This document shows positions 26,970-36,334 of a stretch of DNA of 64,000 nt, piece by piece. Source of the DNA: Pirellula sp. SH-Sr6A. GTDB lineage: Bacteria > Planctomycetota > Planctomycetia > Pirellulales > Pirellulaceae. Positions within the stretch are counted from its first letter, which is position 1, and each line of letters begins with the position of its first letter. Location of the stretch: assembly GCF_001610875.1 (NCBI RefSeq), contig NZ_CP011272.1, forward strand, positions 753,988 through 817,987. The letters are read 5' to 3'. The notes beneath the pieces are model-generated. The model had not been told where the DNA came from. It made no database searches and worked only from the letters and a program-made list of their open reading frames with translations. Position numbers and translations under genes: made by a program.

Positions 26970-27293
26970 CTAGAGAGTCTCGGGTTCAGCGGAGACCAAC
27001 GACATCGCGTCGAGGAGACGGTCGCTGGCGATGGCAATATCTCGCAGCCCTTCGCCCGAATCAATCAAGCGTTCCACATCGGCAGCTAGATTCGTCAGTG
27101 CGGGAAATCCGTAGGCGCCAAAGGCACCTTTCAATTGGTGAGCGATTCTGCGAAGGGAAGGAAGATCCTTGGAACGCAACGCTTCACGAATCGCGGCATC
27201 CCGCAACCGCAAGTTCGAAACGAATTCGATCAAAACGGGTGTGAAATCAGGGTCGAACGCCAATGGCGAGTGCAGCTTCTTATTCATTAACAT
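26970..27293 (-). CDS. HPt (histidine phosphotransfer) protein
   Basis: A stand-alone HPt domain of about 107 residues. The phosphorylatable His52 is in LRRIAHQLKGAFGAYGF, which is the classical H-x-x-K-G motif, followed by the helix LAADVERLIDSG. The ATG at 27293 (or 27287) is chosen; the upstream open frame of 60 codons shows no similarity. It could shuttle phosphate from the hybrid kinase at 28649-32026 to the single-domain regulator or to another receiver. That link is inference from proximity. Confidence 0.82.
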   Translation of the reverse strand: MLMNKKLHSPLAFDPDFTPVLIEFVSNLRLRDAAIREALRSKDLPSLRRIAHQLKGAFGAYGFPALTNLAADVERLIDSGEGLRDIAIASDRLLDAMSLVSAEPETL

Positions 27294-27519
27294 CAAAGTC
27301 CGATCGAGCTTTGGTATGATCGATCGCACTGAAGATGATACCTGGATGGGGAGATTGGCGGGGAAACCGAATCGGAGCGGTGTAGGAAGACAAATCCAAA
27401 CCGCAACGGCTGACCGATTGTGGAGTTTCAGAGAAACATTCCCGGCCAAAGAAGAGTGTAGCAAATTGGCACAAACCAACCAAATCGGAAAACCGCAAAT
27501 TCCCCAATGTCGGCCAAAA

Positions 27520-28182
27520 TTAACGGACGTTCGAGTAGAGCGTTTCTTCTGCTGCGGCTGTAGCCGTATATCGACACAGCAGTTCCACGGCTTCAGCGCG
27601 GCTGGTTACTCCAAGTTTGGTTACGATCGATTTGAATCGATAGTGGACGGTTCTCACGCTCAGATCGAGTTCGCTACCAATCTGTTTCGTCGTTTTTCCC
27701 TGCGAGATTGCCGCGAGGATGCGGGATTCTTGGAAGGTAAGTCTTTCGGTTAGGATCATAGGTATTCCAAAAGAACGTGCTACTTTTCGTTTTGCATCCC
27801 TCAGGAGTGCTTCCTCGATCGACTGCTGTAGCAAGGCTTCGTCGATGGGTAAATCGAGCACATCCGTCATTCCCAAGCGAATGGCTCGAACGGCGTCAAA
27901 AGCCTTCCATCCGTAGGTGAGGAGGATGACTTCGATAGGATTGCTATGCAGTTGCAGGGTGTGAATAGTCGGGAGAATAGCTGCAAAAGACAATTCTGTT
28001 GGAATAACGACGACGGAATTCTCCGAGGAAGAGATGCCGGATCTCAAATTTTCCAAACGGAGAGTTGGACGCAGGTCGCAGCCGATTCGAAGGCATACGT
28101 TCTCAAGACGATCGAGAGAGGCCTCTAAGCTGGATGGCGCGTAAACAATGGGTCGGTAGTCTTGGGTAATTTTCTGAATCAT
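27520..28182 (-). CDS. LuxR-type regulator with an aspartate-less receiver-like domain
   Basis: A 220-residue protein. The C-terminal helix-turn-helix is of the LuxR/NarL type (LTFQESRILAAISQGKTTKQIG, then SVRTVHYRFKSIVTKLGV). The N-terminal 130 residues have the length and strand pattern of a receiver, but the strand that should carry the phosphoacceptor Asp reads SVVVIPTEL. The protein is therefore probably not controlled by phosphorylation. It is divergent from the hybrid kinase gene. Targets unknown. Confidence 0.8.
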   Translation of the reverse strand: MIQKITQDYRPIVYAPSSLEASLDRLENVCLRIGCDLRPTLRLENLRSGISSSENSVVVIPTELSFAAILPTIHTLQLHSNPIEVILLTYGWKAFDAVRAIRLGMTDVLDLPIDEALLQQSIEEALLRDAKRKVARSFGIPMILTERLTFQESRILAAISQGKTTKQIGSELDLSVRTVHYRFKSIVTKLGVTSRAEAVELLCRYTATAAAEETLYSNVR

Positions 28183-28648
28183 GTATCTGCTCCAGAATCG
28201 ATTGGGCGACGAGTAATTCGAGTTGCGAGAGTACAGGCACGATCACATGGATCTACTTCCGGTCCATCGGCATTACGGTGAGACTTGATTCGTTCAACTG
28301 ATTTGTGATGCGGTAAGCCGAGCTAAAGAAATTACCTAGTCGACCGCATTTGACGCATTCCAACCTGTCATAAGTTGTGGGAAGCGGCAGGTCCTCTTGT
28401 GTTCGAGAATCGGGATCGGGTATCGAAAGTTACCCTGATGCTTGCTATCCACCCTGCAATGATCTGCAAACTATTCTGCGTAAACCGATTTCTCGTTCGG
28501 TTGTTGCCCAAACTGCATACGAGTGATCTGAGGCTCGGGTATGGGATGTTATAGGTAATCACCTGGGAAGGTGACATCCAGCGGAGCAGGCGTTTACGAA
28601 ATGTGGAGGTCCGCAACGTGATGATTGACAAATTCACAAGATAGAATC
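28183..28648. other. Divergent intergenic region between LuxR-type regulator and hybrid kinase
   Basis: About 466 bases with no convincing gene; an open frame on the minus strand has no recognisable similarity. A small hairpin TCACC-TGGGAA-GGTGA lies near 28558. The promoters of both flanking genes must lie here, but none can be named with confidence. Confidence 0.4.
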
Positions 28649-31600
28649 ATGGAACCGAAAATGGGGGCGACCATCATCAGGGGTGTACTGCAGCGAGCAC
28701 GATGGGCAGAACGATTTCTGTTTCATCCCTCGATTCCTTACATTCCACTCAGCCTCCTGAGTTTGACGCTCATTGCGACTCTCTACTCCTACCACTACTT
28801 CTCGGTGCTGGAGGAACAGGAGACCCATAGTGATGTGGCGGATTCCATTTCACGCGTCGCTCATGCTCTCGAGAATCAGAGCTTGCAGATGGAACGACTC
28901 TCCATCGGACTTGCCTATTGTTCCAGCCTCATCGATTTCACGAACAAGCAGTATTTTTTGGAGGCTGTTGAAACATTTCAGGAGGAGAACCTGCTTCCGC
29001 AGGAAACTTGTCTGTTGGTGATCGACTTCGAAGGGCGGATTGTCAATCGACTAGATTTGGGTCTGCAAGAGCTCGAGCTAAAGGGTTTGGCCCATGAGAT
29101 CCATTTCGCTATGAAGAAGGAGGATTCTCAACGGTTCAACCCCGTACCCGAAGCCATCTTGGGACTTCCTCAAGAGTTGGTGGGAGGGCCAAACAAGAAT
29201 GATTTTTGGGTCGCCTCCTGCAATCGTATCAAAAGCAACCTAACGACGGATCCGTATACCCTTGCGCTCATCACGAAGGCCTCGAATTTTCTCAAGACCA
29301 ATTCGATCCCTGAACAATCCGATCATCGAGTCCAGATCTCCGCGAAGCTGGTTCGAGACGGAAACATACCGAACAAATTCGTCTTCAATCCGACTCTTGG
29401 CAATTCCGAATCGCCATCGACGGCCCACATCCTGGCATCCAGTGTCTGGATTGGCAATATGGAGTGGACGGTGAAGGGAGGAGTACCAGAAAACAATGTT
29501 GGGTTTGCCGCATTCCGGCCTGGCATTCTCGCAGCATGCGTCTTGGTGGCTGGATTGCTACTCACTTCGATGATCACAAGAACGATCGGTGCATGCACAT
29601 CCAGGATGTATAACATCCAACGACGGTTGGATATAGCGGCTCACGAAGTGAGCGAGGGATTGTGGTACTGGGATGCCCGCTCGCATGAACTCTGGTTCAA
29701 TCCAAGGTTTTCGACCCTCCTCGCTGTGCGACCTCCACGAGAGCTTTCCCATTTGACCGAGTTCTTTGTGGAGCTAGCGATCGACGAGGACAAGCCCAAG
29801 TTAAAAGCGCTTTTTGCCGACCTTTTAGCAGACGGCTATCAAAAGGAATTCTCGTTTCGGATCGCCATTTCGACTGGAATCAGCGTATGGCGAAAGATTC
29901 GCTTGGCGTATCACCGCGACAAGAAGAACCAGATTTCCTATATCGCCGGATCGATTCAAGACGTCCATGGACAACGCATCACTGAGGAGCTTCTCGCACA
30001 AAGCGAACACCGATGGAAGTCAGCAGTGGAAGGGAACGGTGACGGCCTTTGGGACTGGGATATCGTGAGCGGCTCGGTCATTTTCTCCAATCTATGGAAG
30101 GAAATGATCGGATACACTCCCCATGAAATTGAAAATGACTTTTCTCAGTGGTTATCGCTCATTCATCAGGATGATGTTCCCTCGACCTTTGAGAAGCTGA
30201 ACAAGCACTTGCGATCTGAGACCGAGCACTATGAGACTCAATTTCGTCTTCGGTGCAAAGACGGGACATGGAAGTGGATATTAGCCAGAGGGATGGTGGT
30301 GAGTCGCAACGAATATGGAGAAGCGCTGCGAATGATCGGAACCCACACCGACATCAGCACGAGGAAGGAGATTGAGGTACGGACCCAGCAGCTCGCGTCG
30401 ATTGTGAACTGTTCTGGGGACGCGATCATACGAGAATCTCTGGATGGAATCATCGAGACTTGGAACCATGGTGCCGAATTGCTATTCGGTTATCCAGCCA
30501 ACAGAGCCATCGGCAATCCATTGAAGATGCTCTATCGCGAGCAGGATGAAGGTGTCTATCAGAAATCCCACGACTCGGTCTGGAAGGGGGAAGTATTCCG
30601 GGTTTTGGATGCCTCCCTCGTTGCCGAAGATCGATCGGAACGTGCCGTTTCTATCGTTGCGTCTCCCATTTTCGATCCTCACGGTCGCGTGATTGCAGCG
30701 TCCTATATTTACCATGACATTTCAGATTTTAAAGTGTCCGCGGAACAGCTCAAAATCGCGCGCGAGTTAGCCGAACAAGCCAACCGAAGCAAAAGTGAGT
30801 TTCTCGCCAACATGAGTCACGAGATTCGCACTCCCATGACCGCCATCATTGGATACTCAAGTTTGATGAAGGATAGTCTAGCTCCGCACGATCTCCCTCG
30901 CGAATTCGAAGACTATATCGACACCATTCAGAGGAACAGCAAACATCTGCTATCGCTGATCAACGACATCCTCGACCTGTCAAAAATTGAGGCCGGAAAA
31001 CTCGATATTGAGATTGCTGCCTTCAGCTTAAGGATTCTACTCGCAGATGTCATCGGCTCGATGCAAAGCAAAGCCATGGAAAAAGGAATACGTTTGGTTT
31101 TAGACACGCCTGAACCCTTCCCACTCACCGTGGTAACCGACCCGACTCGGTTGCGGCAGATCCTCATCAATTTGATAGGAAATGCGATCAAATTCACGCA
31201 TGAAGGTATCGTTCAAGTACGGTGCGAATATGAACTCTCTCGGAGTACGCTAAGTGTTAGGATTCGCGACACGGGGATCGGTATGTCGGAGTCGCAAATG
31301 CAACGCTTGTTCCAACCGTTTCAGCAAGCCGACTCAACGACGAGCCGCAAATTTGGTGGCACAGGATTAGGACTCAGTATTAGCAAACGGCTGGCATCCA
31401 TGCTCAAAGGTGACATCCGTGTTGAAAGCGTGTTAGGGGAAGGGAGTGTCTTTACGTTGGAAGTGCAGTGCAACGCGACTTTCAAGTCGGTTGGCTCCGT
31501 AGGTTCTACCTTACCTGTTGAGCAAGAAAAACCTCTCAACTCCGTGCACAGCGTGGTTGCAAACCCCACCGACCAACGGAGAAAGCGGCTAGACGGATTG

Positions 31601-32026
31601 CGAATACTATTGGTCGAGGATGGTCCGGATAACCAAAGGCTGATCACCTATTTCCTACAACGCGATGGCGCGGTGGTGACTTTGGCCAATGATGGTTTGG
31701 AAGCCTTCGAAAAGATCACGACTTCGATAGCAACCGATCCATTGAGCATAGCATTTGATGTGATTATCACCGATATCCAGATGCCAAATATGGATGGTAT
31801 TGAGCTGACGAAAAGAGTTCGATCTCTCGACATCGACATTCCCATTATCGCGTTAACGGCAAATGCCATGAAGGGAGACAGCGATTTCTGTTTAGCAAAC
31901 GGTTGTAGTTGTTACCTACCGAAACCGATCGATCGCGAATCGTTGATTTCCAGTTGTGAATCGTTCGCGGTTCCCCCTTTAGACCGATCGTTGGTTTCCA
32001 TCCAAAGTGTTCAGACTCTTGGGTAG
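28649..32026 (+). CDS. Membrane-bound hybrid sensor histidine kinase
   Basis: A 1125-residue protein. The first membrane segment is at about 31-51 (IPLSLLSLTLIATLYSYHY), then a periplasmic sensor region, and a second segment at about 291-312. Three PAS domains follow, with marker stretches DIAAHEVSEGLWYWDARSH, GNGDGLWDWDIVSGSVIFS and CSGDAIIRESLDGIIETWN. The HisKA box is EFLANMSHEIRTPM with His724; the ATPase domain has NLIGNAIKFTHEG, DTGIGMS and GGTGLGLSIS. A C-terminal receiver has Asp1042 in IITDIQMPNMDG. A phosphorelay through an HPt protein is expected, and one is encoded 1.4 kb away. The signal is unknown. The 3' end overlaps the convergent gene by 48 bp. Confidence 0.93.
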   Translation: MEPKMGATIIRGVLQRARWAERFLFHPSIPYIPLSLLSLTLIATLYSYHYFSVLEEQETHSDVADSISRVAHALENQSLQMERLSIGLAYCSSLIDFTNKQYFLEAVETFQEENLLPQETCLLVIDFEGRIVNRLDLGLQELELKGLAHEIHFAMKKEDSQRFNPVPEAILGLPQELVGGPNKNDFWVASCNRIKSNLTTDPYTLALITKASNFLKTNSIPEQSDHRVQISAKLVRDGNIPNKFVFNPTLGNSESPSTAHILASSVWIGNMEWTVKGGVPENNVGFAAFRPGILAACVLVAGLLLTSMITRTIGACTSRMYNIQRRLDIAAHEVSEGLWYWDARSHELWFNPRFSTLLAVRPPRELSHLTEFFVELAIDEDKPKLKALFADLLADGYQKEFSFRIAISTGISVWRKIRLAYHRDKKNQISYIAGSIQDVHGQRITEELLAQSEHRWKSAVEGNGDGLWDWDIVSGSVIFSNLWKEMIGYTPHEIENDFSQWLSLIHQDDVPSTFEKLNKHLRSETEHYETQFRLRCKDGTWKWILARGMVVSRNEYGEALRMIGTHTDISTRKEIEVRTQQLASIVNCSGDAIIRESLDGIIETWNHGAELLFGYPANRAIGNPLKMLYREQDEGVYQKSHDSVWKGEVFRVLDASLVAEDRSERAVSIVASPIFDPHGRVIAASYIYHDISDFKVSAEQLKIARELAEQANRSKSEFLANMSHEIRTPMTAIIGYSSLMKDSLAPHDLPREFEDYIDTIQRNSKHLLSLINDILDLSKIEAGKLDIEIAAFSLRILLADVIGSMQSKAMEKGIRLVLDTPEPFPLTVVTDPTRLRQILINLIGNAIKFTHEGIVQVRCEYELSRSTLSVRIRDTGIGMSESQMQRLFQPFQQADSTTSRKFGGTGLGLSISKRLASMLKGDIRVESVLGEGSVFTLEVQCNATFKSVGSVGSTLPVEQEKPLNSVHSVVANPTDQRRKRLDGLRILLVEDGPDNQRLITYFLQRDGAVVTLANDGLEAFEKITTSIATDPLSIAFDVIITDIQMPNMDGIELTKRVRSLDIDIPIIALTANAMKGDSDFCLANGCSCYLPKPIDRESLISSCESFAVPPLDRSLVSIQSVQTLG

Positions 32027-33517
32027 GGTGATTTTCATCCCAAGCCCCCGCGCACGACGTCTCGATGCGTGCATCGATCCGCGATGAGCACGCACAATCT
32101 CTGCCGATACGCTTAACCCGAGCCCCGTCCCACTTGGCTTGGTCGTGACATAGGGATCAAACATCTTCTCAAGGATTTCGTCGGACACTCCAACCCCGTT
32201 GTCGAGCGTCTGCAACTGGACCCATTCCTCATTCGTCCGAACACTGACTAAAAAAACGGGTCGTTTGGGACGTCCGCTATCCATGGCGTCGATGGAATTG
32301 CTGATGATGTTAGCAAGAACCTGTTGCAACTGGACGTAATCGCCCATGAAAACCCCCGCGTCATGGGGAATTCTCGTCTTGGTTACAACGCCTACTCGCT
32401 CAAACTCCTTCTCAAATAGCGCCAGCGTGTCGTTGATCAACGAAGCAATGTCAACACTGCCGAATGGGGCGATCTCTCTCCGAAGAAATTGTCGAAGTCG
32501 TGCGAGAACGCCGGATGCTCTCTGTGTTTGTTTTTCAAGAATGTCAATCGTGTGGTCCAGTTCTTCGTTGGTAAGATTCTGCTGCTGTAGGCCGATCCGT
32601 ATTCCACCCAGGTAGTTCGCGATGGTCGCGAGCGGTTGATTGATCTCATGCGAAAGGGAATCAGCGACAAGGGTCGCAATCGAATTATTCTGGGCTCGAA
32701 ATAGCTCCTCGCGACGGAGTGCGATCCTTCTTTGATTCTGAAAGCTACGCTCAATGTCTTTGAAAATGGCGGCGTACCCAATTTTCTCAGTACCTGGTCC
32801 TCTCAACGAAATGAATTTGAGATCGATCAAACGCGATTCTTCGACTTCCGGTGCAGGGCTGTGTAGAGACAAGCGAACGGTACCGTTCCACGTCATCTGG
32901 CTATTGAGGTGATTAAAGATGGACATGAGGAGATTGCGGCTACTGTGTTCCACAATGGGTTCTATCAGCATCCACTGAGTGATCGGGGTCCCAACCACTT
33001 CGTCCCAAGTTGCGGCGAACAATCGCAGCAAGGGATTATTGACAAAGATGATATGTTGGCGGTGGTCTAGTGCTAATGCGAAATCATCCAGTGCGTCGAG
33101 GAGGTTCAATTGCAGTAGACATTCTCGTTGCTTGAGAGACAAAGCATTTCTCAAGCACGCGCTCCATGCCTTGTTCACTTGGGCAATAAGCTCGTGAACC
33201 CCTTTGGGTTTTTCGATATAGGAAAAAACTTGGATTGCGAGCGCCCTCACAACACTTTCGTATCGAGTGTCAGAGGTGAAGATCAGGATCTTTACATCCG
33301 GGGATTGTGCTGCGATGGTTTGAGCGACATCCAGTCCGTTATCGTCCGACAACCCAACGTCGATAATGGCGACGGCAATGCGATTGCTTTCAACCAGACT
33401 CATCGCATCGATCGACGTTTCGCACACGGAGACTTGAAATCCAGATTTGTGAAGTGCGACCTGTAGAAGGGATCGGAGGTGATGGTCGTCCTCCACTAAA
33501 AGTACATTGGGTTCCAT
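31979..33517 (-). CDS. Receiver-PAS-histidine kinase (FixL-like, soluble)
   Basis: A 512-residue protein with no membrane segment. Residues 1-125 are a receiver with Asp53 in VAIIDVGLSDDNG. Residues of about 140-260 are a PAS fold (DDFALALDHRQHIIFVNNPLLRLF). Then come HisKA with His290 in DSLSHEINQPLATIANYL, a FixL/DctB-type box, and an ATPase domain (NIISNSIDAM, DNGVGVS, GTGLGLSVS). The receiver in front of the kinase suggests it is controlled by another kinase. It lies 20 bp after the FixJ-type gene at 33538, so the two form a likely pair in one transcript. Confidence 0.9.
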   Translation of the reverse strand: MEPNVLLVEDDHHLRSLLQVALHKSGFQVSVCETSIDAMSLVESNRIAVAIIDVGLSDDNGLDVAQTIAAQSPDVKILIFTSDTRYESVVRALAIQVFSYIEKPKGVHELIAQVNKAWSACLRNALSLKQRECLLQLNLLDALDDFALALDHRQHIIFVNNPLLRLFAATWDEVVGTPITQWMLIEPIVEHSSRNLLMSIFNHLNSQMTWNGTVRLSLHSPAPEVEESRLIDLKFISLRGPGTEKIGYAAIFKDIERSFQNQRRIALRREELFRAQNNSIATLVADSLSHEINQPLATIANYLGGIRIGLQQQNLTNEELDHTIDILEKQTQRASGVLARLRQFLRREIAPFGSVDIASLINDTLALFEKEFERVGVVTKTRIPHDAGVFMGDYVQLQQVLANIISNSIDAMDSGRPKRPVFLVSVRTNEEWVQLQTLDNGVGVSDEILEKMFDPYVTTKPSGTGLGLSVSAEIVRAHRGSMHASRRRARGLGMKITLPKSLNTLDGNQRSV

Positions 33518-33537
33518 GGGAGCGATTGCTTTCGTGA

Positions 33538-34146
33538 TCAGTCGCGGTATTTCAAGAGCTCGACTGTCGACCGCACCCCCAGCTTCCGCTTGAGGTTGGT
33601 TTTGTGGACTTCAACTGTCTTGCAGCTGATTCCTAGCTTGGCTGCGATCTGCTTGGAAAGCATTCCCTCGATGAGCAGGTTCATGACTTCACGTTCGCGC
33701 ACAGAAAGAGAGTTTCGACGTTCAATCAAATCGAAACGTAGAACACGTTGGTTGGCAGATTGCGAGCTGTTGAAGACAGCCTCTTGAACCAGCGTTAAGA
33801 GCGTGGTCGAATCCACCGGCTTTTCCAAAAAATGCGAGGCGCCGAGTTTCATGGACTCGACAGCAACTGAGATTGTTCCAAAGCCGGTTAGAAAGATAAA
33901 AGGCTGTATAGAATTCAACGAATTCAAGTAGTGAGCGAGATCGATACCATTCTCTTCGCCGATTCGAAGGTCGAAGATGCAACAGCCGATGCGATCGGGG
34001 TCAAACGACTTCTGAAACGACTCTATATTGGCAAACGTTTGAACCTGCCATCCTGCTTTGCTTAAGAGATAGCATAGGCTTGCACGAACACCTTCGTCGT
34101 CGTCGACTACATATACGGTGGATTGACCGTAGAGGGTTTCGGTCAC
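33538..34146 (-). CDS. FixJ-family two-component response regulator
   Basis: A 202-residue protein with receiver (VYVVDDDEGVR, Asp59 in CCIFDLRIGEENG, FLTGFGT, LEKPVD) and a C-terminal LuxR-type helix-turn-helix (SLSVREREVMNLLIEGMLSK, then KTVEVHKTNLKRKLGV). Such proteins activate transcription when phosphorylated. The gene is 20 bp upstream of the kinase gene on the same strand, the usual FixLJ arrangement in reverse order. The target genes are unknown. Confidence 0.92.
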   Translation of the reverse strand: MTETLYGQSTVYVVDDDEGVRASLCYLLSKAGWQVQTFANIESFQKSFDPDRIGCCIFDLRIGEENGIDLAHYLNSLNSIQPFIFLTGFGTISVAVESMKLGASHFLEKPVDSTTLLTLVQEAVFNSSQSANQRVLRFDLIERRNSLSVREREVMNLLIEGMLSKQIAAKLGISCKTVEVHKTNLKRKLGVRSTVELLKYRD

Positions 34147-34262
34147 GAGAAGCCTCGCGATTGGTGAGAAAGTGAGGTTACTGATTGCCTGCGAATTCGG
34201 GCGACTCCGTTATTACATCCGATAGGAAGAAGAGCTACTACACGGATCGAAACGAAACCTTG

Positions 34263-35585
34263 TCATTTTTCCGAAATTCTTTCGGTCACCGTGCTCATTA
34301 GTTTTCCGTTGGAGAGCACCGAGACGATGCGAGCACCAATTGGGACGCTCTCCGCATCGAATTGAACCGATCCTGATTCGGCATCCAATGTGAGCGAATA
34401 GCCTCGCGCGAGTGTTTTTAGAGGGCTGAGCGCCTCGAGGACTTGTGCAAAGCGTTCCAATTGTTGTTGCGTTTGGTCCACTCGGCGGTCGAGAGTGTCG
34501 TCGAGATCGCGCATGACTTCGTCCAGGCGCTGCGTGGGTACTTCGAGCAATCGAAGTGGTTCGTCGACCACGGGGCGAGAGGTCATCGCGTCCAGCTTCG
34601 CGGTAGATCGCTCCCATTGGGCTTGAATTGCCAACCCAAGTCTCTCTCGCGTGATGTCGAGATAATCCAGAAACTCTTCCTTGCTAGGAGCGACGCGTTC
34701 GGCGGCTTCCGATGGCGTAAGGGCTCGGACATCGGCCGCGAGATCGCACAACGTAACATCAATCTCGTGCCCCACTGCGGATATGGTTGGGAGTGGGCAA
34801 GCGGCTACGGCTCGGACGACTTCTTCTTCATTGAAAGCCCATAGATCTTCGAGCGAACCTCCCCCCCGACCAACTACGAGGACATCCAACGGGGGATTGA
34901 GCATGGCCGCCACTTTGATTCCCTTGGCAATTTCCTCGGCCGCTCCTTCACCTTGCACTTTGGCTGGGATGATTATCACCGTTGCCAATGGCCATCGTCG
35001 CCGAAGAACTTGGGCAAAGTCGTGAATGGCCGCCCCCGATGGACTTGTTACGAATCCGATTCGCTGAGGAAAGCGAGGCAACGGCTTTTTGTTTTCCGCT
35101 TCGAAGAGCCCCTCTTTCTGAAGCTTCGCGAACAGACGACGGAACGCAGCCTGCAAAGCTCCGATGCCTTGCTCCTCGATCTTCTGCACGACGATCTGGT
35201 AGGTTCCGCGGGGGGCGTAGACATCGATTCGACCTTGGACGATGACAGCCATTCCTTCGCGAAGTTCGACGCCGAGTTTTTCCCAAGTCGATCGCCAGAG
35301 AACTGCAGCTAGCTGTCCCGATGCGTCTTTCAATGTGAAGTAGACATGCCCAGCAGACGATTGCACTAGGTTCCCGATTTCTCCCGATACCCAAACGGTC
35401 GGGATCGATTGGGTCACCAACTTCTTGACCCACTCGTTGAGCTGCGTCACGGAAAGGGGAGCGTCGGAGCTAGCCCCCGGAGCCGCCTTTGCTTTTTTGG
35501 CTCCTTTGGCTGAACGACTGGATGCACCGACCTCTTCATTACCAAAGAAGCTGTCTTCGTCTTCGCTCCAAAGAAATCCGCTCAT
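34263..35585 (-). CDS. xseA: Exodeoxyribonuclease VII large subunit
   Basis: A 440-residue protein. The N-terminal OB fold reads VSGEIGNLVQSSAGHVYFTLKD and FGVEL-type strands follow. The catalytic core has GFVTSPSGAAIHDF, VVGRGGGSLEDLWAFNEE and ISAVGHEIDVTLCDLAADVRA, all hallmarks of XseA. The first 60 residues are an extension rich in Ala, Ser and Lys. Exonuclease VII degrades single-stranded DNA and needs XseB, for which no gene is seen here. The ATG at 35585 overlaps the stop of the acyltransferase gene upstream, giving coupled translation. Confidence 0.95.
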   Translation of the reverse strand: MSGFLWSEDEDSFFGNEEVGASSRSAKGAKKAKAAPGASSDAPLSVTQLNEWVKKLVTQSIPTVWVSGEIGNLVQSSAGHVYFTLKDASGQLAAVLWRSTWEKLGVELREGMAVIVQGRIDVYAPRGTYQIVVQKIEEQGIGALQAAFRRLFAKLQKEGLFEAENKKPLPRFPQRIGFVTSPSGAAIHDFAQVLRRRWPLATVIIIPAKVQGEGAAEEIAKGIKVAAMLNPPLDVLVVGRGGGSLEDLWAFNEEEVVRAVAACPLPTISAVGHEIDVTLCDLAADVRALTPSEAAERVAPSKEEFLDYLDITRERLGLAIQAQWERSTAKLDAMTSRPVVDEPLRLLEVPTQRLDEVMRDLDDTLDRRVDQTQQQLERFAQVLEALSPLKTLARGYSLTLDAESGSVQFDAESVPIGARIVSVLSNGKLMSTVTERISEK

Positions 35586-36334
35586 AGGTGAATAGTTCCT
35601 GCTGAGGCGGCGAAGAACGGGGCTTCTCCGTCGATGGATTCACCGGTTTGAGCCCATGATTCCGCTTGCAGCGTGGCCGCCTCGAGACTGGACTCCACCT
35701 TCTCCCGCATCGCTTCGACTTCATCGCGCGAGATCTTCTTTGGGACTCGGATCGCCTCACCCATGATCGATCGAACTCTCGAGCCGGGTTTCGGGATTGC
35801 AAAACAGTCCCATGCTCGTTGGAAACGCCATGGGGCCTCGTACCCGCAACCGAGGGGGACAATTGGAATTCCAAGCAAACTGGCTAAGTAGATACATCCG
35901 CTGGATGCGACGCGTCGAGGGCCAAGCGGTCCATCGGGCGTAATCACCAAACTCTTACCGCGAAGCTGCTTGACGATCTTTAATACCGCCTGGGCGCCCC
36001 CATTGGCCGTCGAACCGCGCACTGCGTCGTATCCGAATCCTTTTGCAAGTCCGATTAACCAGTCGGCGTCTCGATGGCGACTGGCCAGAAGGACCAATCC
36101 CGTGTCGCGACGCATGCAGCAAGGAACCAACATGTATTCGTGCCAAAACACGTAGATTGCCGGGCCCGTAAAGCGATCCGAAATAGGATCGAGAGACGGA
36201 TCGTCGCGCAAGATCTTTGCATCCAATGTTTGAGACCAGCCGACTAAGACTGACGCGATCGAATTCCCCGCAACGCGGATCGCCATTGCTCGCATCGCGG
36301 AACGCAATCGATTCACTATGGGCGTACCTGCCAT
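35582..36334 (-). CDS. DUF374 (lysophospholipid acyltransferase-like) protein
   Basis: A 250-residue protein. The acyltransferase motif region reads AIYVFWHEYMLVP (an HxxxxP-type active-site His), then LLASRHRDADWL, and GKSLVITPDGPLGPRRVASSG, the strongest DUF374 signature. Family members acylate lipid or lipid-A-like acceptors at the inner membrane. It overlaps dapF by 19 bases upstream and xseA by 4 bases downstream, so these genes form one operon. The exact acceptor is unknown. Confidence 0.85.
   Translation of the reverse strand: MAGTPIVNRLRSAMRAMAIRVAGNSIASVLVGWSQTLDAKILRDDPSLDPISDRFTGPAIYVFWHEYMLVPCCMRRDTGLVLLASRHRDADWLIGLAKGFGYDAVRGSTANGGAQAVLKIVKQLRGKSLVITPDGPLGPRRVASSGCIYLASLLGIPIVPLGCGYEAPWRFQRAWDCFAIPKPGSRVRSIMGEAIRVPKKISRDEVEAMREKVESSLEAATLQAESWAQTGESIDGEAPFFAASAGTIHL

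Noticed and set aside
26959..26987. Hairpin GAACCC/GGGTTC between the single-domain regulator and the HPt gene
   Set aside because: The stem is only six bases with a long loop, no T-tract follows, and it overlaps the end of the HPt gene.
28368..28637. An 89-codon minus-strand open frame between two signalling genes
   Set aside because: No similarity, no ribosome site, and it lies in the promoter region of the hybrid kinase gene.
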